64,000 nucleotides of DNA from Devosia sp. ZB163 (GTDB taxonomy: Bacteria > Pseudomonadota > Alphaproteobacteria > Rhizobiales > Devosiaceae), in NCBI RefSeq assembly GCF_028613635.1, contig NZ_JAQRMY010000001.1, forward strand, positions 601,778 to 665,777. The letters run 5' to 3'. Position 1 is the stretch's first letter. Every line of letters starts with the position of its first letter. The notes below the pieces were generated by a model. The model was not told the origin of the DNA. It ran no database searches and was given only the letters and a program-made list of their open reading frames with translations. This document shows positions 42,876-52,272 of this stretch, piece by piece. Made by a program: the position numbers and the translations under genes.

Positions 42876-44042
42876 GTGAACTGGAAATCCGAGAGCGCTC
42901 CGGCGCAGGGCTATGTTGCGCCCGGTTTCGAGCCGGTGGCCGAAGAGTTCGCCCGGAACTTCTCCGAGCGGAAGGATGTCGGCGCGGCCTTCGCGGCGAC
43001 CCATGAGGGCAAGCTGGTCGTCGATCTCTGGGGTGGCGCGGCGGCGCCGGGCACGCCCTGGGCGGCGGATACGCTGCAGGTGATCTACTCGGGCACCAAG
43101 GGGCTGATGGCCGCCTGCGTGCTCAAGCTCGTCGAACGCGGCCAGCTCGATCTCAATGACCCGGTCGCGGACTACTGGCCCGAGTTCGCTCAGGCCGGCA
43201 AGGGGCGAGTACTGGTGCGGCATGTCACGTCGCACACGGCGGGTCTCCCGGGAGTGCACGCGCCACTCACGGCGGACGACTACACCGACTACGAGAAGAT
43301 GGAGGCGCTGCTCGCGGCCCAGCCGCTGGTGCAGGACCCCAACGGCTATCGCTGCTATCACCCGGTCACCATTGGCTGGCTGGTCGGCGCGCTGGTGCGG
43401 CGGATCGACGGGCGTACCATCGGCAGTTTCTTTGCCGACGAGATCGCCGCTCCGCTCGGACTCGAGGCCTATATCGGCCTGCCCGAGGCGCTGGAGCCAA
43501 GGGTCGGTCGCATCGAGTTGGGCGAAGGCATGCTGCCCTTCGACGAGGCTTTCTCCGACGCGCAGCGGCAGGATCCGGTCTTCGCCTCGGCCTGGGGCAA
43601 CCCACCGCTCTTTCCCCAAGAGCTCGCCTGGAACACGCGGGCTTATCATGCAGCCGAGATTGCCGGGGCCGGCGGCATCGCCGATGCCCGCTCGATGGCG
43701 CGCTTCTACGGTTGCATGGCTGCGGGCGGGTCGGTGGACGGGGTCACGGTGCTCAGGCCCGAGACGGTTGCCCTCGGTCGATCCGAGCACTCGCGCTTCA
43801 TGGACCCTTACATCGCCGAGGCCATGGCCTTCGGCGTCTGCTGGGCCCTCCAGACCCCGCAGGGCCGCTTCGGGCCGGCGCCCGACGCCTTCGGCCACTC
43901 CGGCGCCGGCGGCTCGATCCATGGCGGGTGGCCGACCGAAGGGTGCGGCTTCAGCTATGTGATGAACCAGATGCGCGGCGACCCCGAGGACCTGCGCTCG
44001 CGCCATGTCCTGAAGCGGCTCCACGAGATCGTCAGGGCGTGA
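42876..44042 (+). CDS. Serine hydrolase, beta-lactamase/EstB-type esterase
   Basis: A 388-residue protein with GTG start. The catalytic S72-x-x-K75 is in YSGTKGL, a Tyr is in CYHPVTIGW (the Y-x-N position, with Pro), and GHSGAGGS near residue 346 takes the place of the KTG motif. This is the class C beta-lactamase-like esterase family. No signal peptide, so it should be intracellular. Downstream of a sugar importer and with an SGNH esterase at the other end of the operon, it may hydrolyse an ester or lactone of the imported compound. Confidence 0.87.
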   Translation: MNWKSESAPAQGYVAPGFEPVAEEFARNFSERKDVGAAFAATHEGKLVVDLWGGAAAPGTPWAADTLQVIYSGTKGLMAACVLKLVERGQLDLNDPVADYWPEFAQAGKGRVLVRHVTSHTAGLPGVHAPLTADDYTDYEKMEALLAAQPLVQDPNGYRCYHPVTIGWLVGALVRRIDGRTIGSFFADEIAAPLGLEAYIGLPEALEPRVGRIELGEGMLPFDEAFSDAQRQDPVFASAWGNPPLFPQELAWNTRAYHAAEIAGAGGIADARSMARFYGCMAAGGSVDGVTVLRPETVALGRSEHSRFMDPYIAEAMAFGVCWALQTPQGRFGPAPDAFGHSGAGGSIHGGWPTEGCGFSYVMNQMRGDPEDLRSRHVLKRLHEIVRA

Positions 44043-44056
44043 GCGCCAAGCCGTTC

Positions 44057-44084
44057 GAGGCCAGCGGAATGCGCTGGCCTCCTT
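44057..44084. terminator. Bidirectional terminator hairpin
   Basis: GAGGCCAGCG/CGCTGGCCTC, a perfect 10-bp stem (44057-44066 with 44072-44081) with a 5-nt loop, between the convergent serine hydrolase and rhamnonate dehydratase genes. Confidence 0.75.
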
Positions 44085-44091
44085 GTGCCTG

Positions 44092-45276
44092 TCAGGCGAC
44101 TTCTTCCAGAACGTCGCGCGAGGCGAGTTCCATGCCGAAGCCGGGCGCGTCGGACAGTTTCAGCCGGCCGCGTTCGGGCATGGCCTCGCCCACGAACAGG
44201 TCGCCGAAGACGGGCGTGATGCTCTTGCCGTCGGAGCTGGCGGCGACGTACTCGCAGAAGGCGGGACCGGTCTGGCTGGCGATGAACTGGTAGGAATAGG
44301 GTCCGCTGCCATGCGGCACGACGGGAATGTCGTAGGCCGAGGCATGCGCCGCGATCCGCAGCAACTCGGTCAGGCCGCCGACCCACATGACGTCGGGCTG
44401 CACGATATCGAGCGTGCGTTCCTCGATCAGGCGGCGGAAGCCGTAGCGGGTGTATTCGTGCTCGCCGGTCGTCCATTTGACGAAGGGGCACGCCGCCTTG
44501 ATGGCGCGGAAGCCCTCGACGTCGTCGGGCGAGAGCACCTCTTCCCACCAGTGGATATCGAGATGCCGCGCCGCCTCGGCCAGCCGGATGGCGTAGTCGA
44601 CGGTCAGCGACATGTAGCAGTCGACCATGAGCGGGAAGTCGGGGCCGACCGCGGCGCGGTGGGCCGCAAGCCAGGCGACGTTCTTGTGCAGCCCCTCCTC
44701 GCCCTCGAAATGGCTGTGCGGCAGCGGCACCTTGGCGCCCCAGAAGCCCAGCGACTTGATGGCGACCGGATCGGGGCCAGTGCAGTAGAAGGTGATCTCG
44801 TCGCGCGCGAGCCCGCCGATCAGGTTGTAGACCGGCTCACCGCGCACCTTGCCGATCAGGTCCCACAGGGCGAGATCGACCGCGCTGATCGCCATGATCG
44901 GCAGGCCCTTGCGGCCATAGGGCAGGGACGAGCGATAGAGCTGGTCCCACAGCATGTTGGTCTTGCGCGCATCCTCGCCGACGAGGAAGCGGGCGAAATG
45001 GTGCTTGATCATCCACGCGGCCGGGGCGCCGCCCGAACCGGTGGCGACGCCGACCGTGCCATCTTCCGTCTCGATCTCGACCACGATCGATCCCAGCACG
45101 CCGATGCCCCAGCTCGAGCGCTTCTCGCGATAGCGCGGATAGCCCGACATCGGGTTGGAGATGAGGGAGTCGACGAGCCAGTGCTTGCTGTCGCCCGGTT
45201 TGAAATAGGTGCCGGCCTTGTCGCTTGCCTTGACGGTGTAGGCGCGGACTTCCTTGATGCGGAACGAAGTGCTCAT
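44092..45276 (-). CDS. rhmD: L-rhamnonate dehydratase (RhmD family)
   Basis: A 394-residue enolase-superfamily enzyme converting L-rhamnonate to 2-keto-3-deoxy-L-rhamnonate. It follows RhmD closely: NPMSGYPRYRE and SSWGIGVLGSIVVEIE in the cap, AISAVDLALWDLIGKVRG, LMVDCYMS (Asp ligand), WWEEVLSPDD (Glu), TTGEHEYTRYG (Glu and His), QPDVMWVGGLTEL, VPHGSGPYSY. It overlaps the upstream mutarotase gene by 4 bp. The longer open frame to 45360 runs over the mutarotase and was rejected. Confidence 0.9.
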   Translation of the reverse strand: MSTSFRIKEVRAYTVKASDKAGTYFKPGDSKHWLVDSLISNPMSGYPRYREKRSSWGIGVLGSIVVEIETEDGTVGVATGSGGAPAAWMIKHHFARFLVGEDARKTNMLWDQLYRSSLPYGRKGLPIMAISAVDLALWDLIGKVRGEPVYNLIGGLARDEITFYCTGPDPVAIKSLGFWGAKVPLPHSHFEGEEGLHKNVAWLAAHRAAVGPDFPLMVDCYMSLTVDYAIRLAEAARHLDIHWWEEVLSPDDVEGFRAIKAACPFVKWTTGEHEYTRYGFRRLIEERTLDIVQPDVMWVGGLTELLRIAAHASAYDIPVVPHGSGPYSYQFIASQTGPAFCEYVAASSDGKSITPVFGDLFVGEAMPERGRLKLSDAPGFGMELASRDVLEEVA

Positions 45277-45590
45277 GGCAGGAAGAACACGCGCTTGAGC
45301 GGAACCTGCACCGGCACGTTGTCGGGGTGTGTTTCCATGACGTCGGCCATGTGCGCCCACCAGCGCTTCATCACTTCGGTGTCGGGCAATTGCGCCATGG
45401 TGTGATCGTCGGTGCGGGTGAGGATACCGAACAGGTGGTTCGATTCCGGGTCGAGCCAGATCGTGTAGTCCGACACGCCGGCCGACTTCAGGGCCGCGAC
45501 GAGCTCGGGGAAGATCTCGTCATGACGCTTCTCGTACTCGGCGGCCTGGCCGGGATTGAGGTTCATGCGGAAGGCAATGCGTTCGGGCAA
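45273..45590 (-). CDS. rhaM: L-rhamnose mutarotase
   Basis: A 105-residue RhaM-type protein: ERIAFRMNLNPGQAAEYEKR, HDEIFPELV with the catalytic His, YTIWLDPESNHLFGIL, and RWWAHMADVMETH at the end. Located between the regulator and the rhamnonate dehydratase, 4-bp overlap with the latter. This supports L-rhamnose as the module's substrate. Confidence 0.93.
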   Translation of the reverse strand: MPERIAFRMNLNPGQAAEYEKRHDEIFPELVAALKSAGVSDYTIWLDPESNHLFGILTRTDDHTMAQLPDTEVMKRWWAHMADVMETHPDNVPVQVPLKRVFFLP

Positions 45591-45596
45591 TCTGGG

Positions 45597-46400
45597 TCAG
45601 CTCCTCGTCAGGGCCATGGACTGGGTGGTGGTATCGCGCACGTGCTCGAGATGCCTGCGATAGGCAGCGGCCGCCGCTTCGGCGTCATGCGCGAGGATGG
45701 CGTCGGCGACTTCGATGTGCTGGCCGACGCTCTTGGCGATCACGCCCGGCACTTCGCTCGCGGTGCGCCGCACGTCGAGGCCGAGGTCGTAGAGCACCTG
45801 CGCGAGGGCCGACAGCAGGTCGTTGCCGGCGCCCGTGTTGATGGCCTGATGGAACTCGATGTCGAGCAGCCGGAACGCCACCGGATCGTGCTCGAAGGCC
45901 TGTCCGTCTACCGCGAGCTTGCGGATGCGCTGGCGCAGTTCGACCGACGCCCGCAGCGTGCAGAGCCGCACCAGCTCGAGATCGACGACGGTGCGCGCCT
46001 CGAACTGCTGGTGCACGTCGTAGTCGGCGACCGACAGCATGGTGTTGAAGGGCGCGAACAGCCGGCTCGGCGTGAGATCGGTGACGGTGTACCGGCCGCC
46101 CTGACGGCTCGCCAGCACGCCCATAAGCGTCAGCGCCTTCAGCGCTTCGCGCAGCGGCGGCCGAGAGATGCCGAAGGCGATGGTCATCTGCTGTTCGGTG
46201 GGCAGCCGGTCGCCCGATTTCAGGTTCCCCGACTTGATCATCGACATGATACGCGTCGCAACCTGCTCGGCGATCGGGCGCCGTTCGAGCGTGGGGCCGC
46301 CGAAGTCGCTGGCGGTGCGCCCGGCTTCGATGAGGCCGGAGAAGGCGCGGTTCTCTGGCGTGTGGTCCGGCTTGGGCTTGTCCCTGGACGGGCGGGTCAT
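45597..46400 (-). CDS. GntR-family transcriptional regulator (FadR/FCD subfamily)
   Basis: A 267-residue regulator. The winged helix is at about residues 40-110 (LPTEQQMTIAFGISRPPLRE, then LMGVLASRQGGRYTV). The FCD domain holds FHQAINTGAGNDLL and a late HIEVADAILAHD. The start is the ATG giving MTRPSRDK; the open frame continues 105 bases upstream into the promoter. It faces the aldo/keto reductase/importer operon across two FadR-type operators, so it should control both arms. Confidence 0.9.
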   Translation of the reverse strand: MTRPSRDKPKPDHTPENRAFSGLIEAGRTASDFGGPTLERRPIAEQVATRIMSMIKSGNLKSGDRLPTEQQMTIAFGISRPPLREALKALTLMGVLASRQGGRYTVTDLTPSRLFAPFNTMLSVADYDVHQQFEARTVVDLELVRLCTLRASVELRQRIRKLAVDGQAFEHDPVAFRLLDIEFHQAINTGAGNDLLSALAQVLYDLGLDVRRTASEVPGVIAKSVGQHIEVADAILAHDAEAAAAAYRRHLEHVRDTTTQSMALTRS

Positions 46401-46550
46401 GGTCGCATCATTGGCTGCGGCCACGTCTGGTCCCAGACGTGCAGGTGGGTGTCGATGACAGCAAAATTCGGCACGGCGCCCGCTCCCATACGCCCGCTGT
46501 TGCACCCGGCGGTTTCGCTTCCGGTTCAGGAATGACGGTCGGGTAAAAAC

Positions 46551-46576
46551 TTGTCAAACTAATTTTTGTCTGACAA
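46551..46576. promoter_or_regulatory. Two tandem FadR-type GntR operators
   Basis: TTGTCAAACTA (46551-46561) and TTGTCTGACAA (46566-46576) both fit the FadR-family TNGTNNNACNA consensus; the second is in a perfect TTTGTCTGACAAA palindrome. Centres are 15 bp apart in the gap between divergent GntR and AKR genes. Confidence 0.75.
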
Positions 46577-46640
46577 ATTATCCTGCGAGCCGGGAGCGGA
46601 GCCAACTCCGCCGGTATGGTTCAGGGGGAGGGTAGTGGTC

Positions 46641-47675
46641 GTGAGCGTTACCGTCGGCGCGCGTCGCAAAGTCGGGCGTACTGCACTGGAACTGCCGGTC
46701 TTCGGCTTCGGTGCCGCCCACCTGGGGGAGCTCTACGCCAAGCTCGACGAAGCGCAGTCGCGGGCCACCCTCGATGCCGCCTGGGACGCAGGCGTGCGCT
46801 TCTACGATACGGCGCCCTGGTATGGCCGCGGCCTCTCCGAGCATCGGCTCGGCGGCTTCCTCAGGACCAAGCCGCGCAGCGAGTTCATCCTCAATTCCAA
46901 GGTCGGCCGCATCCTGCGCCGGCCCGACGATCCGGCAACCTTCAGCACGGCGCCATGGGCCGGCGGCCTGCCCTTCGAGGTGGAGTTCGACTACACCTAT
47001 GACGGCATCATGCATGCCTATGAGCAGCTGCTGCAGCGCCTTGCGGTCAACACCGTCGACTCGCTGGTGATCCACGATCTCGACACCATGTTCCACACGC
47101 CCGAGGCCGTCATCGGCTACATGAAGCAGCTGACCGGCAGCGGCATGAAGGCGCTCGAGGAGTTGAAGCGCAACGGGGAGATCAAGGCGATCGGCGTCGG
47201 CAACAACGTGCCCGGCAATCTCGACGAGATGCTCGCCGAGATCGACGTGGATTTCGCCATAGTCGCCATGCCCTATACGCTGCTCGACCAGAGCGTGCTC
47301 GATACCAGCATGAAGACGGCCCTCGATCGCGGCATGAGCGTCATCATCGGCGCCCCCTTCGCCTCCGGCATCCTCGTGACGGGTTCGGGCGCGGGCGCGA
47401 TGTATGCCTACGGCAAGGCGTCGCCGGAGGTGCAGGCCAAGGTCCGCGGCATCGAGGCGGTCTGCAAGGCGCACGATGTGTCGATGCCGGTGGCGGCGCT
47501 GCAGTTCGTCCTGGCACACCCCGCCGTTGCGTCGGTGATCCCCGGGGCGGCCAAGCCATCGGAAGTGCAGCAGAACGTCGCCGCGCTTTCCGTCGAGATC
47601 CCCGCGGCCTTCTGGTCGGACCTGAAGGCGCAAGGGCTGCTCGTCGCCAACGCGCCGGTTCCGGCGGGGAGATAG
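46641..47675 (+). CDS. Aldo/keto reductase (L-rhamnose dehydrogenase-like)
   Basis: A 344-residue AKR, GTG start with GGGGGAGGG about eight bases upstream. A TTG at 46566 extends the frame but lies inside the operator. The tetrad is Asp/Tyr in FYDTAPWYGRG, Lys in NSKVGRI, His in LVIHDLD. It is a close paralogue of the gene at 24045. Expected role: oxidation of L-rhamnose to its lactone, first step before RhmD. It is 4 bp before the importer ATPase. Confidence 0.86.
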   Translation: MSVTVGARRKVGRTALELPVFGFGAAHLGELYAKLDEAQSRATLDAAWDAGVRFYDTAPWYGRGLSEHRLGGFLRTKPRSEFILNSKVGRILRRPDDPATFSTAPWAGGLPFEVEFDYTYDGIMHAYEQLLQRLAVNTVDSLVIHDLDTMFHTPEAVIGYMKQLTGSGMKALEELKRNGEIKAIGVGNNVPGNLDEMLAEIDVDFAIVAMPYTLLDQSVLDTSMKTALDRGMSVIIGAPFASGILVTGSGAGAMYAYGKASPEVQAKVRGIEAVCKAHDVSMPVAALQFVLAHPAVASVIPGAAKPSEVQQNVAALSVEIPAAFWSDLKAQGLLVANAPVPAGR

Positions 47676-47679
47676 GCCG

Positions 47680-49191
47680 ATGGCGGAGACGGTTCCCCTC
47701 GTCAGGGCGCGCGGCATCGGCAAGGAGTTCGCGGCGGTCGACGTGCTGCGCGATGTCGACCTCGACCTCTTTCCCGGCGAGATCCATGCGCTGCTCGGCG
47801 AGAACGGCGCCGGCAAGTCGACATTCGCCAAGATCCTCGCCGGCGTGCACCGGCCCTCGACCGGGACACTGGAGCTCAACGGCAAGCCGGTCGAGGTGAC
47901 CAGCCCGATCGTCGCCCAGAAGCTCGGCATCACCCTGATCCACCAGGAACCGATTTCCTTCCCCGACCTGTCGGTCGCCGAGAACCTCGTCTTGGGGCGG
48001 GCGGACGAGCGCTGGTTCAGCCGCGTCCCCTGGGCCGAGATGACGGGCGAGGCGCGCCGGCTGATGGACCTGCTCGGCGTGAAGATCGACGTCACGCGGC
48101 AGATGCGTGGCCTTTCGATCGCCGACCAGCAGATGGTCGAGATCGCGCGCGCGCTCGCCTCGGACAGCCGGCTCATCATCATGGACGAGCCGACGGCGCC
48201 GCTGACGCCCAAGGAAGTGGAGACCCTGTTCGGCATCGCGAGGCGGCTGCGCGACGAGGGCCGGACCATCATCTTCATCTCGCACCGGCTCGAGGAAGTG
48301 CGGGCGCTGTGCGATCGCGTCACCATCTTCCGCGACGGCAACAAGATCGCCACCGACACGATCGGCAATCTCACGGACGCGGACATCATCCGGCTGATGA
48401 TCGGGCGGCCGCTCAAGGAATACATGCACAAGACCCGCAGCCAGATCGGCGAGGCGGCCCTCAGGGTCGAGGGGCTGACGCTGCCGGGCGTGTTCAACGA
48501 TGTGAGCTTCACTGTGCGGAAGGGCGAGATCGTCGGTCTCGGCGGCCTCGTCGGCGCCGGACGAACCGACGTGGCGCGCGCCATTTTCGGCGTTGCGCCG
48601 GCCGCGAGCGGCACGGTCGAGGTCGACGGCAAGCGCGTGACCATCGCCGACCCGTCGCAGGCGATCGCGCTCGGGCTTGCCTTCGTGCCCGAGGACCGCG
48701 CCGTGGCGGGCATCTTCCGGACCCTGTCGGTGGAGCAGAACATCTCGGCGGCGGTGCCGGATCAGATCGCGCCCTCGGGCTTCATCCGCCGGTCGGTGGA
48801 AAAGCTGCTGGCAGAGGACGCCGTGCGCAAGCTCTCGATCCGGCTCGCCTCGTTGCGGCAGCCGATCGGCGAGCTCTCGGGCGGCAACCAGCAGAAGGCA
48901 ATCCTCGCGCGCTGGCTGCTGACCAACCCAAGCGTGCTGATCCTCGACGAGCCGACGCGCGGCATCGACATCGGCGTCAAGGCCGAGTTCTACGACATGA
49001 TCGGCGAACTCGCCGCCTCGGGTCGCGCGATCCTCCTCATCTCGTCCGAACTGCCCGAACTGCTGGCGCTCTGCGACCGTATCCTCGTGATGTCGGAGGG
49101 CCGGCAGACGGCCGACATTCCGCGCAGCGCGGCGACGCAGGAGGCGATCATGCACGCGGCGGTGCCGCAGGTGCGCGGGGTGGCGGCATGA
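47680..49191 (+). CDS. rhaT: Rhamnose-type ABC importer, two-domain ATPase
   Basis: A 503-residue RbsA/RhaT-type protein with two ATPase domains. First: Walker A GENGAGKST, signature-region SIADQQMVEIARAL, Walker B LIIMDEPTAPLT. Second: degenerate Walker A GLVGAGRTD, intact signature LSGGNQQKAILARW, and LILDEPTRGIDIG. It overlaps the first permease by ATGA. Order ATPase-permease-permease-binding protein matches rhamnose importers of rhizobia. Confidence 0.85.
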   Translation: MAETVPLVRARGIGKEFAAVDVLRDVDLDLFPGEIHALLGENGAGKSTFAKILAGVHRPSTGTLELNGKPVEVTSPIVAQKLGITLIHQEPISFPDLSVAENLVLGRADERWFSRVPWAEMTGEARRLMDLLGVKIDVTRQMRGLSIADQQMVEIARALASDSRLIIMDEPTAPLTPKEVETLFGIARRLRDEGRTIIFISHRLEEVRALCDRVTIFRDGNKIATDTIGNLTDADIIRLMIGRPLKEYMHKTRSQIGEAALRVEGLTLPGVFNDVSFTVRKGEIVGLGGLVGAGRTDVARAIFGVAPAASGTVEVDGKRVTIADPSQAIALGLAFVPEDRAVAGIFRTLSVEQNISAAVPDQIAPSGFIRRSVEKLLAEDAVRKLSIRLASLRQPIGELSGGNQQKAILARWLLTNPSVLILDEPTRGIDIGVKAEFYDMIGELAASGRAILLISSELPELLALCDRILVMSEGRQTADIPRSAATQEAIMHAAVPQVRGVAA

Positions 49192-50189
49192 ACGCGCTCC
49201 GCTCGATCCTGCTCCGGCGCGAGGCCGGCATCGCGGTGATGATCGTGCTGTTCTGCCTCGCGGTCGGGGCGTTCAAGCCGCAGTTCCTGACGCTCGACCA
49301 GCTGCGCATCATCCTGCTGCTGACCCCGCTCATCATGATCGCCGCCATGGGGCAGATGATGGTGATCGTCGCCCGCCATGTTGACCTGTCGATCGGCTCG
49401 ATCCTGGGCTTTTCGGCGATGGTGAGCGGCATGCTCTATCGCTTCGACATCGACTGGTTCGGCTTCGACGTGCCGTGGTGGACGGGCATCCCGCTGTCGA
49501 TCGCCGTCGGTGCGGTGCTCGGTCTCATCAATGGCCTCTTGATCCAGCTCTTCCGGCTGCCCGCCATCATCGTGACGCTCGGCACGCTCAGCCTCTATCG
49601 CGGCATGACCTTCATCATCTCCAATGCCAAGCAGATCGACCGGCAGTGGATTCCGTCCGAGCTCAAGGGCCTGTCGCAGACCTCGCCGATCCTCGGCATC
49701 CCGTGGATCATCTTCATCGCCTTCGGCGTGGCGCTGCTCGCCTATGTCTTCCTCAACCACACCCGTGTGGGCCGGCAGATCTACGCCATCGGCTCCAACC
49801 CCACGGCGGCGCCGCTGCGCGGCATCAAGGTGACGCAGGTGACGCTTCTGGTCTTCACCATTTCCGGTGCGCTCGCGGGCCTCGCCGGCATCCTCTATGC
49901 GAGCCGCTGGGGCTTCGTGAACCCGTCCAATACCGGTAGCGGCTTCGAGTTCCAGGTGATCGCCGCGGTGGTCATCGGCGGCGTGTCGATCAATGGTGGT
50001 GTCGGCACGGTTCTCGGCACCGTGCTCGGCGTGCTGCTGCTGGGGTGTGTTGCCGCCGCGCTGCCGCTGCTCGGTATCCCGGGCACGTCGCAGGCCGCCA
50101 TCTACGGCGCGGTGATCCTCATCGCCCTCGTCATCGACCGTACGGTGCGCCGGCAGGGGATCGTCGGATTGCGGCGGGTGCGCGCATGA
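49188..50189 (+). CDS. Rhamnose-type ABC importer permease 1
   Basis: A 333-residue RbsC-family permease. MMVIVARHVDLSIGSILGFS is the hallmark loop and IYAIGSNPTAAPLRGIKVTQ the cytoplasmic one. ATGA overlaps at both ends couple it to the ATPase and to the second permease. Confidence 0.9.
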   Translation: MNALRSILLRREAGIAVMIVLFCLAVGAFKPQFLTLDQLRIILLLTPLIMIAAMGQMMVIVARHVDLSIGSILGFSAMVSGMLYRFDIDWFGFDVPWWTGIPLSIAVGAVLGLINGLLIQLFRLPAIIVTLGTLSLYRGMTFIISNAKQIDRQWIPSELKGLSQTSPILGIPWIIFIAFGVALLAYVFLNHTRVGRQIYAIGSNPTAAPLRGIKVTQVTLLVFTISGALAGLAGILYASRWGFVNPSNTGSGFEFQVIAAVVIGGVSINGGVGTVLGTVLGVLLLGCVAAALPLLGIPGTSQAAIYGAVILIALVIDRTVRRQGIVGLRRVRA

Positions 50190-51184
50190 GCACGCTCGAG
50201 ACCCCGGCCCCGACATCGGGGCACGACGCGGCACCGGCCCGCCCGCGCTGGCAGGTGGTGCTGGTCCGCCCCGAGACGATGACGCTGATCCTGCTGATAC
50301 TCGGCATCTTCGCCGGCGGCCTGCTGTCGCCGTTCTTCCTCGACATCAGCTACATCCTCAGGAGCTTCACGCTCTACAGCGAGTTCGCGATGGTGGCGCT
50401 GGTGCTGACCATGGTGATCATCGCCGGCGAGATCGACCTGTCGCCGGCCGCCAACATGGCGCTCTCCGCCTGCATCTTCGCCTGGCTGCAGCAGGCGGGC
50501 GTGCCGATCCCCGCCGCCGTCGCCGTCGGCCTCGCGTCGGGTCTGGCAATGGGGGCGCTGAACGCGTTCATGGTCATCGGCCTGCAGCTGCCCTCGATCA
50601 TCGTGACCATCGGCACGCTGACGCTCTACCGCGGCCTTGCGCAGGTGATCGCCGGCGACAAGTCGATCCGTGTGCCCGAGTGGTTCATCGGCATCGACAA
50701 GATCATGGTCGCGGGCATTCCGCTGCCGGTCGTCCTCTTCGTCGTCGTCGCCCTCGTGCTGGGGATCGTGCTGGGCGGCACCATCTTCGGGCGCCAGATC
50801 TACCAGGTCGGCACGAGCGAAGTGGCGGCGCGCCATGCCGGCATCCGTGCCGCGCGCATCAAGCTCGTGCTGTTCCTGTTGGTCGGGCTCGTCGCGGCGA
50901 CGGCCGGCATCATGACCGCCTCGCGCCTCGGCTCGGTCCGCTACGACCTCGGGCTCGGGGGCGAGTTGCAGATGGTGCTCATGGCCATGCTGGGCGGCAC
51001 CTACATCTTCGGCGGCCGCGGAACGATCCTCGGAACGTTCCTCGCGGCCTGGCTGCTCGTCATCGTCTCGACCGGCATGATCGTCGCCAACGTGCTGCCG
51101 GCGGTGCAACTCGTCGTGCTCGGCGCGCTGCTGATCGTCTCCATCATCGCAACCAACTTCATCTATTCCCGCACCCAGCGGTGA
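50186..51184 (+). CDS. Rhamnose-type ABC importer permease 2
   Basis: A 332-residue second permease with LTMVIIAGEIDLSPAANMAL as hallmark loop and VGTSEVAARHAGIRAARIKL near residue 208. It starts in the ATGA overlap. Two distinct permeases are usual for rhamnose importers (RhaP, RhaQ). Confidence 0.9.
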   Translation: MSTLETPAPTSGHDAAPARPRWQVVLVRPETMTLILLILGIFAGGLLSPFFLDISYILRSFTLYSEFAMVALVLTMVIIAGEIDLSPAANMALSACIFAWLQQAGVPIPAAVAVGLASGLAMGALNAFMVIGLQLPSIIVTIGTLTLYRGLAQVIAGDKSIRVPEWFIGIDKIMVAGIPLPVVLFVVVALVLGIVLGGTIFGRQIYQVGTSEVAARHAGIRAARIKLVLFLLVGLVAATAGIMTASRLGSVRYDLGLGGELQMVLMAMLGGTYIFGGRGTILGTFLAAWLLVIVSTGMIVANVLPAVQLVVLGALLIVSIIATNFIYSRTQR

Positions 51185-51260
51185 CGGGCCATACCGCCCG
51201 CACTGAGGGGTGACGGGCAATTCCGCCGGCTTGAACCGGCACACACCAGGAGGAACTGAA

Positions 51261-52259
51261 GTGCTCAAGAAAACTCTGCTGCTCGGCCTGGCCGCCGGCC
51301 TCGCCTTTGCGGGCGCCGCCATGGCCCAGGATCCGGTCAAGATCGTCTATATCGGCAAGAACACCGGCAACCCGTATTTCGACTCGATCACCGGCGGCTT
51401 CGAGGATGCGTGCAAGGCCAAGGGTTGCGAGTTCGAGTTCGTCGCTCCGGCCACTGCCGAAGCCACCTCGCAGATCCCGTTCATCGAGGCCCAGATCCAG
51501 CGCGGCGTGAACGTCATCGGCATCGCGCCCAACAGCCCCGATGCGCTCAACCAGGTGCTCGACGACGCCCGCGCCAAGGGCATCCTCGTGCTCACCGTGA
51601 ACGGCGACCTGACCGGCAACGAGAGCCACCGCGACGCCACCATCCTGCCGGTGAACTTCGACATCGTCGGCCGCGACCAGGTCGAGATGGTGGGCTCGCT
51701 CATCGGCTACGAGGGCGAGATCGCGATCCTTTCGGCCACCACCGAAGCTCCCGACCAGAACAAGTGGATCGTGGGCATGAACGAGACGCTCAAGACCGAT
51801 CCCAAGTACGCCAAGATGAATCTCGTGGCGACCGTCTACGGCGACGACCAGCCGGAGAAGTCGACCACCGAGATGGAAGCCCTGCTCTCCAATTACCCCA
51901 ACCTCAAGGGCGTCATCGCGCCGACCACGGTGGGCATCGCGGCGGCCGCTCAGGTCGTCCAGTCGCGCGGCATCGCCGACAAGGTCCAGGTGACCGGGCT
52001 GGGCCTGCCCAGCGAAATGCGCGACTTCGTCAAGGACGGCACGGTGAAGGCCTTCCAGCTCTGGTCGCCCTACAATGAAGGCTGGCTCGCCGTGCACTTC
52101 GCGCTCGGCGTGCTCGACGGCTCGATCAAGAACGAGGTCGGCTCGACCTTCGAAGTGCCGAACCTGGGCACCATCACGATCAACGCCAACAACTCGATCA
52201 ACACCCAGGCGGAACTGACCACGTTCACCGCCGAGAACATCGACGACTTCAACTTCTAA
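51261..52259 (+). CDS. rhaS: Rhamnose-type periplasmic binding protein
   Basis: A 332-residue PBP1-fold protein with GTG start and AGGAGGAACT upstream. The signal LKKTLLLGLAAGLAFAGA is cleaved near AMAQD. The mature N-terminus VKIVYIGKNTGNPYFDSITG and the TTVGIAAAAQVVQSRG helix are like RhaS. The last gene of the operon. Rhamnose specificity is inferred from rhmD and rhaM. Confidence 0.87.
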   Translation: MLKKTLLLGLAAGLAFAGAAMAQDPVKIVYIGKNTGNPYFDSITGGFEDACKAKGCEFEFVAPATAEATSQIPFIEAQIQRGVNVIGIAPNSPDALNQVLDDARAKGILVLTVNGDLTGNESHRDATILPVNFDIVGRDQVEMVGSLIGYEGEIAILSATTEAPDQNKWIVGMNETLKTDPKYAKMNLVATVYGDDQPEKSTTEMEALLSNYPNLKGVIAPTTVGIAAAAQVVQSRGIADKVQVTGLGLPSEMRDFVKDGTVKAFQLWSPYNEGWLAVHFALGVLDGSIKNEVGSTFEVPNLGTITINANNSINTQAELTTFTAENIDDFNF

Positions 52260-52272
52260 GTCGCACTTGCGG

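Noticed and set aside
41964-44024. 686-codon minus-strand frame
   Set aside because: Antisense to the permease, ATPase and serine hydrolase genes, all of which have clear motifs.
46578-49155. Long minus-strand frames opposite the AKR and rhaT genes
   Set aside because: Shadow frames; the sense strand carries intact AKR tetrad and ATPase motifs.
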